NCBI GenBank assembly: GCA_021613535.1
Contig: CP075492.1
Location: 2,046,001 to 2,110,000, forward strand
Direction: 5' to 3'
Length of the DNA: 64,000 bases
Source: Adineta vaga
Lineage: Eukaryota; Rotifera
Shown here piece after piece: positions 22,125 through 34,800 of this stretch. Numbering within the stretch: the stretch's first letter is position 1; every line of letters begins with the position of its first letter. The position numbers and the translations under genes were made by a program. Below the pieces are notes generated by a model. It did no database searches. It was not told the DNA's origin and saw nothing but the letters and a program-made list of their open reading frames with translations.

Positions 22125-23290
22125 ATAAAAAGGTCTATATTGTGTTGCAAACGTTACCTATTTATCAACTTACACTGGAATATGTATATAGATCTCACTT
22201 ACCGGTTTTTCAAAACACAGACATACATTTTTTATAGAGTACTAGGCAGCTCGGAATACAATGGATAATATCCTATGGTATCACTGACCGAATAATGATA
22301 TAATAGTACGTAGCGTGAAACTAGGAGTTCTATGACTCTGTTCTAAAAGTAGAAAATTCATGCAAAAACGATGTCTCGATGGACAGATACATTTTTTTTC
22401 GAATCCCAAAATTTACGCGTGAAGTGTTATGTTATGTAGATAAATTAATATATAGATAGTTAAGTATACGTACGGATGATATTACTTGTTTTTTCTGCAC
22501 ACAATATATATTTATGTGAATCAACCAACTGTGCAAATGATACAGACGAGAATGAAAGAAATATACATGGATGATTTTCACGCACGTTTTTTCATCACAC
22601 CGTGCTGTACGGTTTTGTCCTTTCTCCCCACCATTTGCTCGATACGTAAAAGAATATAATTGCACATATTTATACGGCCTACTCATTTTGCTGAATATTG
22701 TATTTTCTTTACATTTTTTGTTTTGTGATTATCATGTCACAGTTATCAAAGCTATGATTCAAAAATCAGTATAAAATACTACAAATCTAATGGAAAGCAT
22801 ACAGCATAACATATAGTATGGGAGCAGTAGCGACCTTACTTAGTATTATTCCACTTTAAAAAATAAAAATAGTACTCAATATTTGGTATTAACATCTGAA
22901 ATTTGAACAAGGTCAAAACGTGCCATAGTTTGCTCATATCATCGTCACCCGCATCCAAAGTTCTCTCTCCTTTTGAAGATGTGGATTTAATACTTAGATA
23001 TGTACACGTGTCATCGTGTTTCACTACTTTCTTTTTTAGCAACTATAACAGAAGTTGAATATACTGTTGATGGTTTATTAAAGAGTTTGAAAGGAAAAAA
23101 ATTATCAATATGATCCACCTCTGATAGACAACGAACATGACTCTTTCTTCATAGATTTGAAGCGTTATGGTATCGATTTTTCCATAAACTGTTGAAATTT
23201 TCAATTCAATTTAAGTAAATTTTTCTTCTCCTAATGTCGATAGATTAGAAAAAGGCAAAAGTCATACTTTCTCGTGAAAAGTGACGATCA
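22125..23290. other. Intergenic, 1.2 kb
   Basis: Nothing supported. The short open frames here are in AT-rich sequence without domains. Confidence 0.35.
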
Positions 23291-23294
23291 AAAT

Positions 23295-23600
23295 TATCGA
23301 ACGTTTAAGATATAACAGTTATTTTGAATCCATTCAGAGATAAACGATCCTTGCGTAGTAAAGCTGAATCAATTCTTGTAAAATCACAATTAAATGTTGC
23401 AGTGATTTGTTGATGCATTGCATTACTTAATAAACCATCAGATCTAAAAAACAACAACAAAAAATCATCATCAATTCATACATTTTTGTCTATTCGTCAA
23501 AAAATTTATTTTCAAATTGAAAATATTCGCAACAGCTTGTGATGGAAAAGAAAATTCATTTCAATCTTTAATAATATCTTCTGCACCTTTAACAATAAAA
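23295..23600 (-). pseudogene. AAA+ ATPase fragment
   Basis: On the minus strand, two pieces separated by an intron-like stretch. The first (about 23500-23600) reads FIVKGAEDIIKD*NEFSFPS then QAVANIFNL, resembling the Walker-B/sensor region of a bacterial-type AAA ATPase. The second (about 23300-23445) reads RSDGLLSNAMHQQITATFN and then CDFTRIDSALLRKDRL, the sensor-1 to arginine-finger region. There is an in-frame TGA in the first piece, and the fragment stops exactly at palindrome 9 on its upstream side. Assignment is by recollection of the ATFNC...ID.ALLRKGRL pattern. Confidence 0.5.
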
Positions 23601-23666
23601 ATTGAAGGTGTGGGTGTGGGTGCGTGCATGAAAGAAAACTTCATTCACACTCTCACCTTCAAGATG
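23601..23666. repeat. G-arm/C-arm palindrome 9, abutting the AAA+ fragment
   Basis: ATTGAAGGTGTGGGTGTGGG (23601-23620) pairs with CACTCTCACCTTCAAGATGG (23648-23667). The right end carries the complement of CATCTTGAAGG, the conserved cap. Confidence 0.75.
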
Positions 23667-23739
23667 GTACGAGAAGATCACCAACTGCAAAGACAACAAG
23701 AGAAGAAAAGTCGCGTATAGAATTAGTCTTCAAAGATTT

Positions 23740-24811
23740 TTAACAGCATGGAATAAGAATCGAGAAGTGTAATAAGAACATTTGCAATAAACTATTATGA
23801 TAATGTTCTTGGATGAATTTGAATTGATTTAAGAATTTTTCTATACATTTGTCTGGCTGACTCGATCCGTCTTCCACAATAAAATCAAGGTCTTTTGAAT
23901 AAGAAGCCCATTGTTCATCAGATTTTGGATGTTTTTCATATTGTTGACAAATGTGACACTGACATTCAAATAACCAACTATATTGTAAAAGTTCATGTCG
24001 TCGTTCACGTAAATTAAATTGTGCTATAGAAGTAATAAAAAGAAAAAATATCATATCTTTGAAAGTATTGGTTGAGATTCAAGGCTTTTTCGAGTTGACT
24101 CCGTGGAAATTAATTAGACAGAAAACTTGTGTACTCTTCCCTTCGGTCATATGGCTTACACGTCCATGTCAGCCTCATCTCTCTGGTTTATCGGGCATAT
24201 ACTGTTGACCGCGAAAGAGTAGAACTTGTCTATCTTAGCTCATAAAACTGGTTTTCGGTCAACCGGGTTAAGCGAAGTGTTCAAAATGGACAGTGGCATA
24301 TGTCCACTGTCTAAACTATTTGAACGATTAAACTACTTTTTCTATGGAAAAAAGATTTGAACATTATTTGATATCAATTTGTTTTCTCGGAAAAAAAGTT
24401 GTTCGTATTCAACTACGTAACTATATAATTACCTGTATATGAACAGACCAGCTCTTCTCCAGCTTTAATACGACGATCAGCAATTAATTTCATATGTTCT
24501 TTATCATCATAAGAAAACCATATCCAAAATACATTTGATTCACAGGAATGATTGACCATTGATATATAATAAAATAAACCTTTTTCTTGATTATCATCAC
24601 CTAAATGAATACTATTTGTATCACATATACTAACAACAGAATGTTTATATGGATGAGATCCAACTAAAAAACGAATACGACGTTTGCTTTCTAAATCTAA
24701 TTGATTATAAATCGCTTCGAGAAATATCGATGATGAATAACTTGGAAATTTCATTAATGGTTTTTCACATAGAATAATTGTACCACATTGTATATCACAT
24801 TTGGCAAACAT
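23740..24811 (-). CDS. SET-domain protein, SMYD-like without a MYND finger
   Basis: Exon 1 24433-24811 and exon 2 23740-24023 join in phase (SYT|A) across a 409-nt intron. MFAKCDIQCGTIILCEKPL matches the start of the SET fold. NHSCESNV is the NHSCxPN-type AdoMet/catalytic motif with Ser for Pro. AGEELVCSYTG is the end of SET. Then NLRERRHELLQYSWLFECQC is the post-SET region with C-x-C-x2-C (ECQCHIC). No MYND zinc finger is seen between the SET halves. The family methylates lysines on histones or other proteins. The N-terminus may lack an upstream exon: the frame before the Met continues as RLYG, then hits stops. The C-terminus is short. Confidence 0.75.
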
Positions 24812-25411
24812 ACCATATAGCCTTTATTATCTGTAGGTTTAATGACGAATAGATGGGACTTCGGATCATCAAGAACATGTTCATCCTTTTATTGTGCATA
24901 AGTTATCAAGAAACAGGATACGAGTATATCGTCATTTTTTCCTTCGCTTTAGTTTATATAATCATACAAAACCGTTATCATATACATAGTATATATCATA
25001 GTGAGTGAAGGAATGAAAGACGACCAATGGATATTCTATGGACGAACCAATGGAAAAAGAGAAATAGAGGTCAAGTTAATCTACCCAGAATAAAAACGTT
25101 CTTTAAATATCGAAATATATCAGTTGTTTTCGCAGTGCGATCGGTCATCAAAAACAGTCATATGGAAAAAGAAGGTAAAAATAGATAAGCTGAAACTATC
25201 ACCATTATTGTTTTATCTTTCCGTTCCACTGTGAAATTATTTCAAAGTATAAATAAACAAATATCATTTGCCAATTTTATTTTAATTATAATGAATATAT
25301 TAGTCAGTAAGAAGATAGTTTAGATTTCATTTTGATGTTTAACATAATTAAGAAGACTGATGAATTACTCAGGTATTTGTGTGAAAGAAACGGAAAAATG
25401 ACAAGTTCTCT
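24812..25411. other. Intergenic, AT-rich
   Basis: No feature supported. Confidence 0.35.
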
Positions 25412-25590
25412 AATCAGTTTTCTAATATTCAACCACAACTAGAATACTTTCCACTAGAGATGTTTACAAGATTAAAAAACTTTCTGGATTCGGTAAAAGC
25501 TTTGTGTGCCGTTTCACGTTATCAAATAGTTTATCGGATCAGTATGGTCTCCACCGATTCCATAAAATTGACAGATGAAAATTGAGATCG
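25412..25590 (+). pseudogene. Possible F-box-like remnant
   Basis: One frame reads LEYFPLEMFTRLKNFLDSVK followed by ALCAVSRYQIVYRISMV before a stop, which resembles the F-box start (LE.LP.E...I..YL) seen in many rotifer F-box genes. It is short with no clear start and ends in TGA. Chance similarity is possible. Confidence 0.25.
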
Positions 25591-26511
25591 CGTAATTAAA
25601 AAAAGCATCCATTATAATGGTTTATGCAAAACATGTGATTCCATGTGAAGAAAAAGAACTTCCTTTTCTATCTCGGATGGGAAATATCATCTTGAGGGTG
25701 TGGATGGGGGTGTAGGTTTTGCTTCTCTCAATCACATCCTCACATTCACACACCCACACCCACACCCTCAATCCAAGAGTCAATTGTGTTAGGATTGTTG
25801 TGTTTTGTTGCTCGTTTTAATAAATGCTACGTAGACTTATGTCGAACAACTGCGACTCGAGATCAATCATGAATATTGATGAGACATGTAAATGTTTTTC
25901 ACACATGTTACAGTCAGCCGAAGGTATCGATAGACTTCAGAAGAAAAGCGGGTAATTCCTTTCGACCTGACAGCGAGTGTGCTAGTAATACCTATTTTTC
26001 TTAGTGATGACTTACCAGAAGACTGGTCACTGGCGTCGGATTTTTCTTTTCCACGTCGATCATTTCCTGTAGCGGATTTTCCAGAACTACATTTTTTTTA
26101 AAATATTCAAGCAAATCACATCTAGTTGCATTCATATGCGAAAGATAGGTGATTGCCGAAGCTTAAGCATGATATTCCACAGTGAATAAACATCTGCACA
26201 CTCAAGATGAATTTCTTCTGAGTACTTATACTATGCTACACTTTGTCGATGATCATTTCTGTTCTACACAGATTTAATATCATCAGACCGTGCGTAGGTT
26301 TGTTGTCGTAATCCTTACCTTTGCTTGATTTCTCACTCTACATGCAAAACCAAACTATCTTGTTCTTGCGCACGAACTCATTTCACTACACATAAGCAGC
26401 TAAACGCGTTGAAACTGAATTTTAGCTGCCTCTAATTACAGTTTTCAACGCAAAACGCGATGCTATACATTTATTCTGCGTTTCATGTTCACATGAGTTA
26501 GAAGATCCATG
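25591..26511. other. Intergenic with palindrome 10
   Basis: It contains the palindrome at 25688-25771 and a weak inverted repeat near 26400-26460 (ACGCGTTGAAACTG / CAGTTTTCAACGC). No gene recognised. Confidence 0.35.
25688..25771. repeat. G-arm/C-arm palindrome 10
   Basis: CATCTTGAGGGTGTGGATGG at 25688-25707 pairs with CCCACACCCACACCCTCAA at 25753-25771. The loop of about 45 bp is itself rich in CACA. Confidence 0.8.
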
Positions 26512-29500
26512 TTAAGTACGACTATTTGATCCGGTTTTACATAATTTGGGTAGTTTTGTTTTTAAAGTCCTCATATATGATGACGAAGGTAAAATAAACA
26601 TGAAAAATGTTGCAATCAATGGCATAATCGATAGAAAATAACATGTCAAAAGAAGAAATAATTGCAATTTGTATATGATACATTTAATAATTAGTATTGA
26701 CATGACTAAAAGTAATTTCAAAATGATCATGACAATTGGACTTACAATCTGATCTCTATGCTCATTGATTTGTTGTTTGAGAATAGCCCCGTATGTATGT
26801 TTTTATGCACTTTTTGTTTGACACGTATAGACTTAAATAAGAGTATGCAAGTTGAAATGAGATTGATGAGGAACGGAACGATAGTATTGAATAGATTAAT
26901 AATTGCATCGTAATGACGTATCCAATTAGACGGAAATTTGACGATACACCAAAGACGTTCATCTAAACGTGGATCAGAAATTAGTTCCCGACTGGATATT
27001 TGATGAAGTGAAGCAAGGATAAGAACTGAGAAGAGAATTGGAACAAGAAATTTCGCTACACGTAAGCTAAGTTTCTTGTTAAATGTTAAACCTTTAATGA
27101 CGTTCATTGCTCGTTCACAAGCTATACAAGCTGATAACCAATCACAAAATGACATTGAGAATTGCAAAAGAAAATCGAATAGAATACAACTAGTATTGAG
27201 AAGATGATAATTATCAATGATTATCATTTGATTGATAATCAGATAGATGAATCGTAAGAGAAGAATAGTTAGGCTTATTTGACTTGAAATCGATAATATT
27301 AACAGATAAAAACCACAACCATGTTGACGAATAGTCACATGAGAAAATGTCCATGTTGAACAAATATTTAAAATCATACCAATAACAAACATACAAATGA
27401 TAAGAGCAGAGAGAATTTTAATGAAAATGTTTTGTTGAAAAAATGATTGATTCGCGGTAATCTCTTGTCCAAGCATTGAATCAAGTGTTAGCGAATATCG
27501 TGTCATTGTCAGCTGACACAATGATCCGTAATAACACTCAGGACATATACATACAAAATGTATTTGACCAGCACGTTTATTTTGTACACAACGAGCATTA
27601 TTTTGACAATAGTTTCGATCAGTACATTCGACTCCAGCATAATTGAATATAAGACAATCAACTAGTTTATTACGATCGACTAGACGCATGTAGATTTCAT
27701 CGTAGAAACATTTCACATCACCAAAATATAGATGATAGAATTTAGCTCGTTTAACTTGACTGTAATTCATCATTGTTTGATTTAATCGTTCGCTGACATG
27801 TAGACACCGATTTTCGAGAGAGAAAGTTTTGGTTAAACTTGTTCGATTGTCGTTTAAAAGTGCGAGTAAATAGTACGAACTTCTTTGATTCGATGGATCG
27901 ACAAATGTTTGTAGGAGAATAATCGAAGGTAAATATTGTTGTTGATAATCATGGACGATCACTTCACTTTTCGGATGAATATTTCGAAAAAAGAATGTAT
28001 TTCGATGTGAGAGGACACCTCCTGTTGCATTAAAAGTTTGAAGATAATGTACAATCATATCTGGAATAAATTCAGTTCGACGAGCAATTTGAATGATCAA
28101 TCGAGCAACTTTAAATTGACATCGATTCCCATAATAGCCAATCGAACATAGACATGCTCTGACAGGAGAAGGTTCATTCACAGCGATACATTGACCATTA
28201 TTCTCACAACGAATTCGGTCACAAGGATTGTACGGAATGCGGCATGTGCGACCGATTCGACCCATTGTACAAAGACAGATTGAAAGATTAGCATGGCTTA
28301 CACATTTCGAATATCTTGAATCGCAGTTCAAATCATTGCAAGGATCAACGTTCAATTTTTGATCACAACGAACACCAGTCCAACCTTGTTGACATGAACA
28401 AAAATGTTTCTCAAGTGTATTGAAATAGAATACACATTGACCATGAACACAGCCAAGACGATGACAGATTGTCTTGTCAGTTGAAATGATTTCCAGATCC
28501 ACTTTTACCGATAATCGATTGATTGGAAGAAATGAAAATTGTACTGGATAATACCATGACAATGAGATGGTTCCTATCTCAGTTGTCGTTACACGATAAG
28601 CTTCAATGTGAACATACAAACTGTTGTTATTCAAATGTGAATAGAGAAAATAGATTGCATGTTTAAATGAGGATTGTTCGCGTGGCATATGAATCATTGT
28701 TTCAAGAGAAAGAACTTGATTTTTTTCATTGAATAAAACGAAGACGAAGTGATAAATTGTATTTTGATCGAAAATTGGTGGTATTTCAGTTCGAAAGGTT
28801 AGATATAATCGATTGTTTTGAAATTGACAACGATGACCATAATAACTCGGCGGACATAAGCAAAAATCGTGACCATCTCGAGAGCGAAGAAGAATACCAT
28901 GATGGCAATGAAAAAGAGCATATGGATCAGTTATTTCGACCGTTTCTTCATTCGTTGAGACATCATTATCTGTGCTACCATTGGGAGATTTTATCTGATT
29001 GTCAAATGATTCAGTATCGAATCCTACTAAAGTAAATGGTCGATACTGTCCAAAAGTCACCTCATTGAAAAGATCACAAATCCATTCGTCTTCACCACTG
29101 GGCCAGCAATCGATTTTTTTATCGCACTATTTAGTTTTCGATATACATGTGCCATTTTTGCAAGCAAATTCATTGGTCGCACAATTCATTGTCACTCTCC
29201 GGGAACACCACAATTCATCATCACCGAGTGGACAATCATTTTCTCGATTACAGATCTTAATAATGTGATATATTCTTTTTGTTGATTTTTGACAAAAGCC
29301 GTCGCTCATCTGTCCGATGACGCTCGGTCCCTCCACTCTACGGAATCGGTTTTCTGATGGCATCATGCGTTCGTCCATAGGTAGGACGCAGTCATCTTGA
29401 CCGTTACCAGCTTGTGCAACAGATAAACAACTAAGTTCAGTTTGACTGAAACGAAGACAATAATGTTCGTTGATCGAACAGTTCGAAATATTCTGTGCGA

Positions 29501-31448
29501 GATATGTAGTCAACGAACCAAAACAATTGAGTTCATCGCATTCGTTCAATCGATTCCATACACCGTTGCAACGATGAACTCGAGCATGGCAAGGCCATTG
29601 ATCACAGTTTATCTCATCATCTTTGAAACTTGATGTTGAACAATGTTGGGCACCATTACATAGTTCTTCGTAGGCAAAGAATAAAGATCGTTGGAGAAGT
29701 ACATCTCGAAAAAATTGACAATCATATTCGTTTGTACATCGGATCGGAAATCTTTCGTCATTATCACTACAGCTTCGCTGAGAATCGAACATGTCTAAAG
29801 TGTAAAGAGATATACAGTCAGTAAATCCGTCATTTAAAAGACGTCTTGGTGCACATCCAGTTAGGTTATGACTATATTTGCAAGTAAATCAATCTCTTGA
29901 GATGGCATTACATGATCTGTTGAAATTGTCTATAGCTTCATCTTCTCCGTAAATTGGACAGTCAATGATACTGTCAAGCAGTCGATGATAGGACATTTCG
30001 AGACCATATTTGGACATCGGAACAGTCTAGAATTAGAATGATTTGATGAATAAGAAAAAGTCAAAAAGTCTGTCATCAACCATCGCAGCAACGATACAGC
30101 GTAACCAGGTCCTTTATAACGGCTATTCCAAATTGGAATATATGATTTTGCCAAATAGCAACTATAGTTATCGATTGTTTCCAAAGGTTTATCAAAGAAA
30201 TTAGGATTTCTAATGAACATTGTATCACTAAAACATAAGTAAAGTGGCGCTATACCAAGCCTATAATCTCCTCGATGTGTATAGGAATTCCATACGTACA
30301 CGGTATGAAGAAAAGAATATTCTTCCATTGTTACCACAGGAAATCGAATGACTTGATAGATTCTGACAAAACTGTGCGTTACGTTTGCCAGGCACTTGAC
30401 AAAGAGACTCGGAAACATTAGGTGATTCATACAAGCATGACAATTGAATGTGACAAATCATATGAGACCAACATTCTTTCGATATATCTCCTCGAAAAGC
30501 ATAGATTCGTTTTATCCATAGAGTGCCGCGTGTATCTTGACACTCATCATTTTCTCTACGGCTGATGATATACTCTTTTAAACATACACCATCTCCACAG
30601 GAAAATGCAGCAAAACCACATGAATGTTCGTTACATTCAGTCGAGAATGTTTGTCTACAACTTTTTTCATGTAGTAGAGAAAAATGATCTTGTTCATCGT
30701 CCCATTCTGAACAATCAATTGTTAAATCGAAAGCAAATGCTCTAGGTATACAATGTCCACTTCGACATCGATAATGAGTTCTTTCATCACATTCACTTAG
30801 TTCCTTCTCTAAACATAAATCTTCATCGATACCATTCGTGCAGTCAATTCTTCCATCACAAATCTGACGCCAATCCAAACAAAGACCTGCCAAACTCGTA
30901 CAATGCCATAGCATATAACATGTCATATCATATTCTTCAGTTAAGTTTCTTACATCACGTATATATCTGCGAGACATTGCCCCATTAACTATACTGTGAA
31001 ATGAGAATGTCTTCGCCGCGAATTCATATTGACAACATGTTCCAAATGAATAATCATGTTTAGAACAATTACAAAATACTTGTGATGTATCAATACCATC
31101 AATCAAATAGGTAATATAGTCTGTTATTAAATCTAATGGTGCAAACCATTTCAATAAGTGATCAGCAGTGATGTTTTTCTTTTTCAATTCATCAAAAGTT
31201 AGATTTTGACCAAAACATGAAGAATTGTTATTGATAGGAGAAATCACTGGTACACGAATACAGTATGGAATTGGATATGAAACACGTCCATTAAACTCGA
31301 TACTATGCCGATAAAAGCAAGTATGATCTCCATTATCAGTTGCATATTTCGTATGATATTGGTAAAACTGTGTTTTAATCAATGGAGATAAATGTGCCAA
31401 AAGAAAATTCAGAAATAGATAAAATATAAATGACATCTTTAACTCCAA
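26512..31448 (-). pseudogene. LDLa-EGF-7TM receptor, minus-strand paralogue, broken
   Basis: It starts at 31448 with a signal peptide (MSFIFYLFLNFLLAHLSPL). LDLa repeats follow (CLDWRQICDGRIDCTNGIDE and others); an intron at 30372-30432 restores phase. Then come more LDLa modules, EGF-like domains (HFCSCQQGWTGVRC, CENNGQCIAVNE), a Cys cluster and a 7TM domain (CDWLSACIACERAM, FFMFILPSSSY). It is colinear with the intact gene at 31839-36822. Lesions: a frameshift near 29970, TGA at 29889-29891, TAG at 29127-29129 inside an LDLa repeat (ISKTK*CDKKIDC), and a frameshift near 26810 in the third intracellular loop. At least four independent breaks make it a pseudogene, although the 772-codon frame at 26742-29060 is still open, so decay looks recent. 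Confidence 0.85.
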
Positions 31449-31838
31449 TATACGACTGAAATAATTGACACAACTGTCATAGAAGTTATATTTAATAATT
31501 TACAACTCGTGACAAATAAAGAGGATTTTATAGGTCACGTCTGATTTGATCTTTTGTCAGGCACATCCTGATCTTACTATTATCTGTTAAACATTCTGAC
31601 TAACTACGGCCATTCAGAATCTACTGAATAATTTTAATTTGGGTGTGGGACCATTGAATGACATCTACATTTTGAGGGTGTGGGTGCGAAAGAAAGGAAT
31701 ATCCACCCACACCCTCAATCCATCTTCAAATCAGCAAGGATTACGTGTCAATTTCTATTTATGAATCATACCTTTCATTTAGTTAAAATAGAAAATCCAT
31801 CTGTTTTATAATTTCAGAAAAAAGATTACAAATCTAAT
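31449..31838. promoter_or_regulatory. Divergent intergenic region between head-to-head paralogues
   Basis: 390 bp (504 bp if the plus gene starts at 31953) separate the two starts, so both promoters must lie here. The only recognisable structure is palindrome 11. No promoter motif can be asserted. Confidence 0.4.
31668..31718. repeat. G-arm/C-arm palindrome 11
   Basis: CATTTTGAGGGTGTGGGTGC (31668-31687) pairs with CCACCCACACCCTCAA (31703-31718), with a 15-bp loop. A separate GGGTGTGGG lies at 31640-31648. Confidence 0.8.
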
Positions 31839-34800
31839 ATGTATTTATTCCATTTGCATTTCCGTGAAAGAAAAGAAAGCATGTTTTCCTATACAATCTA
31901 TGAATATAAAACTATACTGAAAGTTAATTTTATTCATACCAGTCATTTAACAATGTTGATTATATACGTAATAATAATTCTTGTTCAATATCGTACAGTG
32001 AATACTCAATATTCATTATATTACTCAGATAATCATCAAGGTTCGTATGCAACATTTGATTGTCTATACTTTCATACTGTTCAATATGACAAAAATGACA
32101 ATAAGTTTTATAATATTACTGATCAATTAACATCGTATTGTCGACGACCAGATAATGATGAAAAAGAAGAAAATTTTAATGATTTATTGGATGAAATATT
32201 AATAAAAAAAATTAGTTTTAAAGAATTAAGAGAACAAGATGTGAAAAGTGAACAACTTCTTCAATGGTCAGCACCAATTGATCTTGTTGAACGATATGAA
32301 ATGAATAATAATGATTCAGAATTTTTCTATAATTGTTCATCACCATGGTTTGGTTCAAAATGTCAATATCAATTTATTTTTAATGAATCTTTCTCATTTA
32401 ATAAAATTGTTCAAAAATTCGTATCTGATCGTAACAAAATCTCTTTAAATGTATCGATTACAACATGTTATGGTTTATTAAATAATTGTCCGCGTGGTCC
32501 ATGGTCATTATGTCTCGATTGGCGTCAAATATGTGATGGTAAATCTGATTGTATCAATGGAGAAGATGAACAATGGTGTGAAATATTAGAAACAAGTACA
32601 TGTAATGATGATGAATATCGATGTCATTATGGTGGTCAATGTATTCCAAAGATATTTTTAAGAGATAACGAGGCAAGTACTGATTGTCTTGATGGTAGTG
32701 ATGAAATACTGCCAGAGCCAAGGTTGTCGTCGTATTCGCAAGTCAATAACAAGGCAAGTACTGATCATCTTGATGGCAGTGATGAATCACTACTGCTACG
32801 GTCAAGCCTGGTTTCGTATTCGCAAGCCGTTCCGTGTGGTGATCTTATCATATTTCGATGTGACGAACGTATTTCTCGATATCCATTCTCTTTTCCATGT
32901 GGCAATGAAGAATTTATTGGGACCAGGCCTATACCAATTAATGGAAGATTTTGTTCGAATAAACGAGAACAACAAGTGGGTTTAACTATGCTTACATCAT
33001 TTGATCATATTAAAGATATTCATTGTCGACAAACATTTCGTTGTTCACTTCTTTCTAATCGAAGTTATAGTAAGTAGAAAGATCTTTATATTCGTATAAA
33101 AATAATTCATTTTCATATTATTTTTAGATGTCGATAATATAAATGGTCCTAATCGTCCATTATATGTTTATTTTGAAGGTATTTGGAATAAAGATTGTGA
33201 ACTTTTATCAGAATATTGTTCAGATGAATGGTTAGTATTACCTGAATATCCAATAATGTATGGATTTTTTCAATTTATCTATTTAACAAATCGATCAATT
33301 AATGAATTTAAAAATAATGTTATGCCAGATTTTATTTGTTTTGATGCAAAAAACTGTCCAATGTTATTATCAAAAATAATTCCAATTAAAATAATTGATA
33401 ATTTAACATGTTGTCATACACTTGATTTACCAAACGCATATGAAACAAAACATTTTCATGATATTAATGAATTCTTCGATGAAACTTATAGTGCTTGTGT
33501 ATTTATTGGTAATGTCATGTCATGTGAAAATTCATCTTATTTTTATTGTAATCAATCACAAAAATGTATTTCATATAATCGTGTTGGTGATGGATTTCAA
33601 GATTGTTCTTTTAATGAAGATGAAGATTTTCCTTCATGTCAATTAAATGATTCAAATCGATTTCGTTGTCCATCTAATCCAGATAAATGTTTATTACCTG
33701 TAGCAATTGGAGATTTACTTGATGATTGTTCAACAAATGAATTATTGGAGAGTCAACATGGAATTGAACGGAAAATATCATTTCCATCTTTATGTGATCG
33801 AATTCCGAATGATGAAATTTTACAAATAGCTGAAAATGAAACTGATGAAACAAATTGTCATTTGTGGCCATGTGATAATCCATATTCCCATTGTAATGGT
33901 TATTGGGATTGTCTTAATGGTATTGATGAACTTTATTGTAATAAAACAAATTGTTCATTCAATGAATTTCAATGTAAAAATGAAGATTTAAAGTTAACTT
34001 ATTGTTTACCATTTAATCAATTATTTATTAAACCAAAAGATAATTGTCGATGGAATAATTATTTTATTGAACTTTATTTTCATAATGGAACACAAGATCT
34101 TAGTCAATATTATTATTCATTTAATAAATCAAAATGTATTAATAAAGATAATATTTGTATTTCTCATATGAAAAAAATCAATTTACAAGAAGATATATGT
34201 TATCAAAGTCCGGATATTATTGTATCTTTCCTTAGTGAAGTTATTAAAATTGATAATGATCATCATACATTTTTATGTAGAATGAATCAAGAAGTTTCAG
34301 TAAAGTATATGGAGAATCGTTTTATGACAACATTAAATCTTGGTTATTTTCCAGAAATAACATCAACTATTCCTCATGAAAATATTTCAAATATAAATGA
34401 AGAAAAAGAGATAATATCAAGAATAGATCCATCACTTGCTTGGTATTGTCATTATGGTATTCCTCTTTTCTATGGTAATAAAAATAAAACAAAAGTATGT
34501 CTTTGTCCACCAAATTATTATGGTTCACGATGTCAATGGCAAAATCAACGTATTAGTTTAACAATTCAAATAAAAACACATTTAAATATACCATTATTAA
34601 GTATTTTTCAATTTATTATTATGTTAATTGATGAACAAGGAAATATAACTTCAAATAATTATGAACAAATTCTTTATATGCCTGATCAAAAATGTAATTC
34701 GAAATTTAATATTTATTTACTTTATCCAAATCGTCCAAAATATCTTTCATCAAATTATTCAATTCGTATTGATCTTTATAATAAATCAAGATTAGATTAT

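Noticed and set aside
28757-29035. Plus-strand open frames inside 26.5-31.4 kb
   Set aside because: They are antisense shadows of the minus-strand LDLa-EGF-7TM coding sequence.
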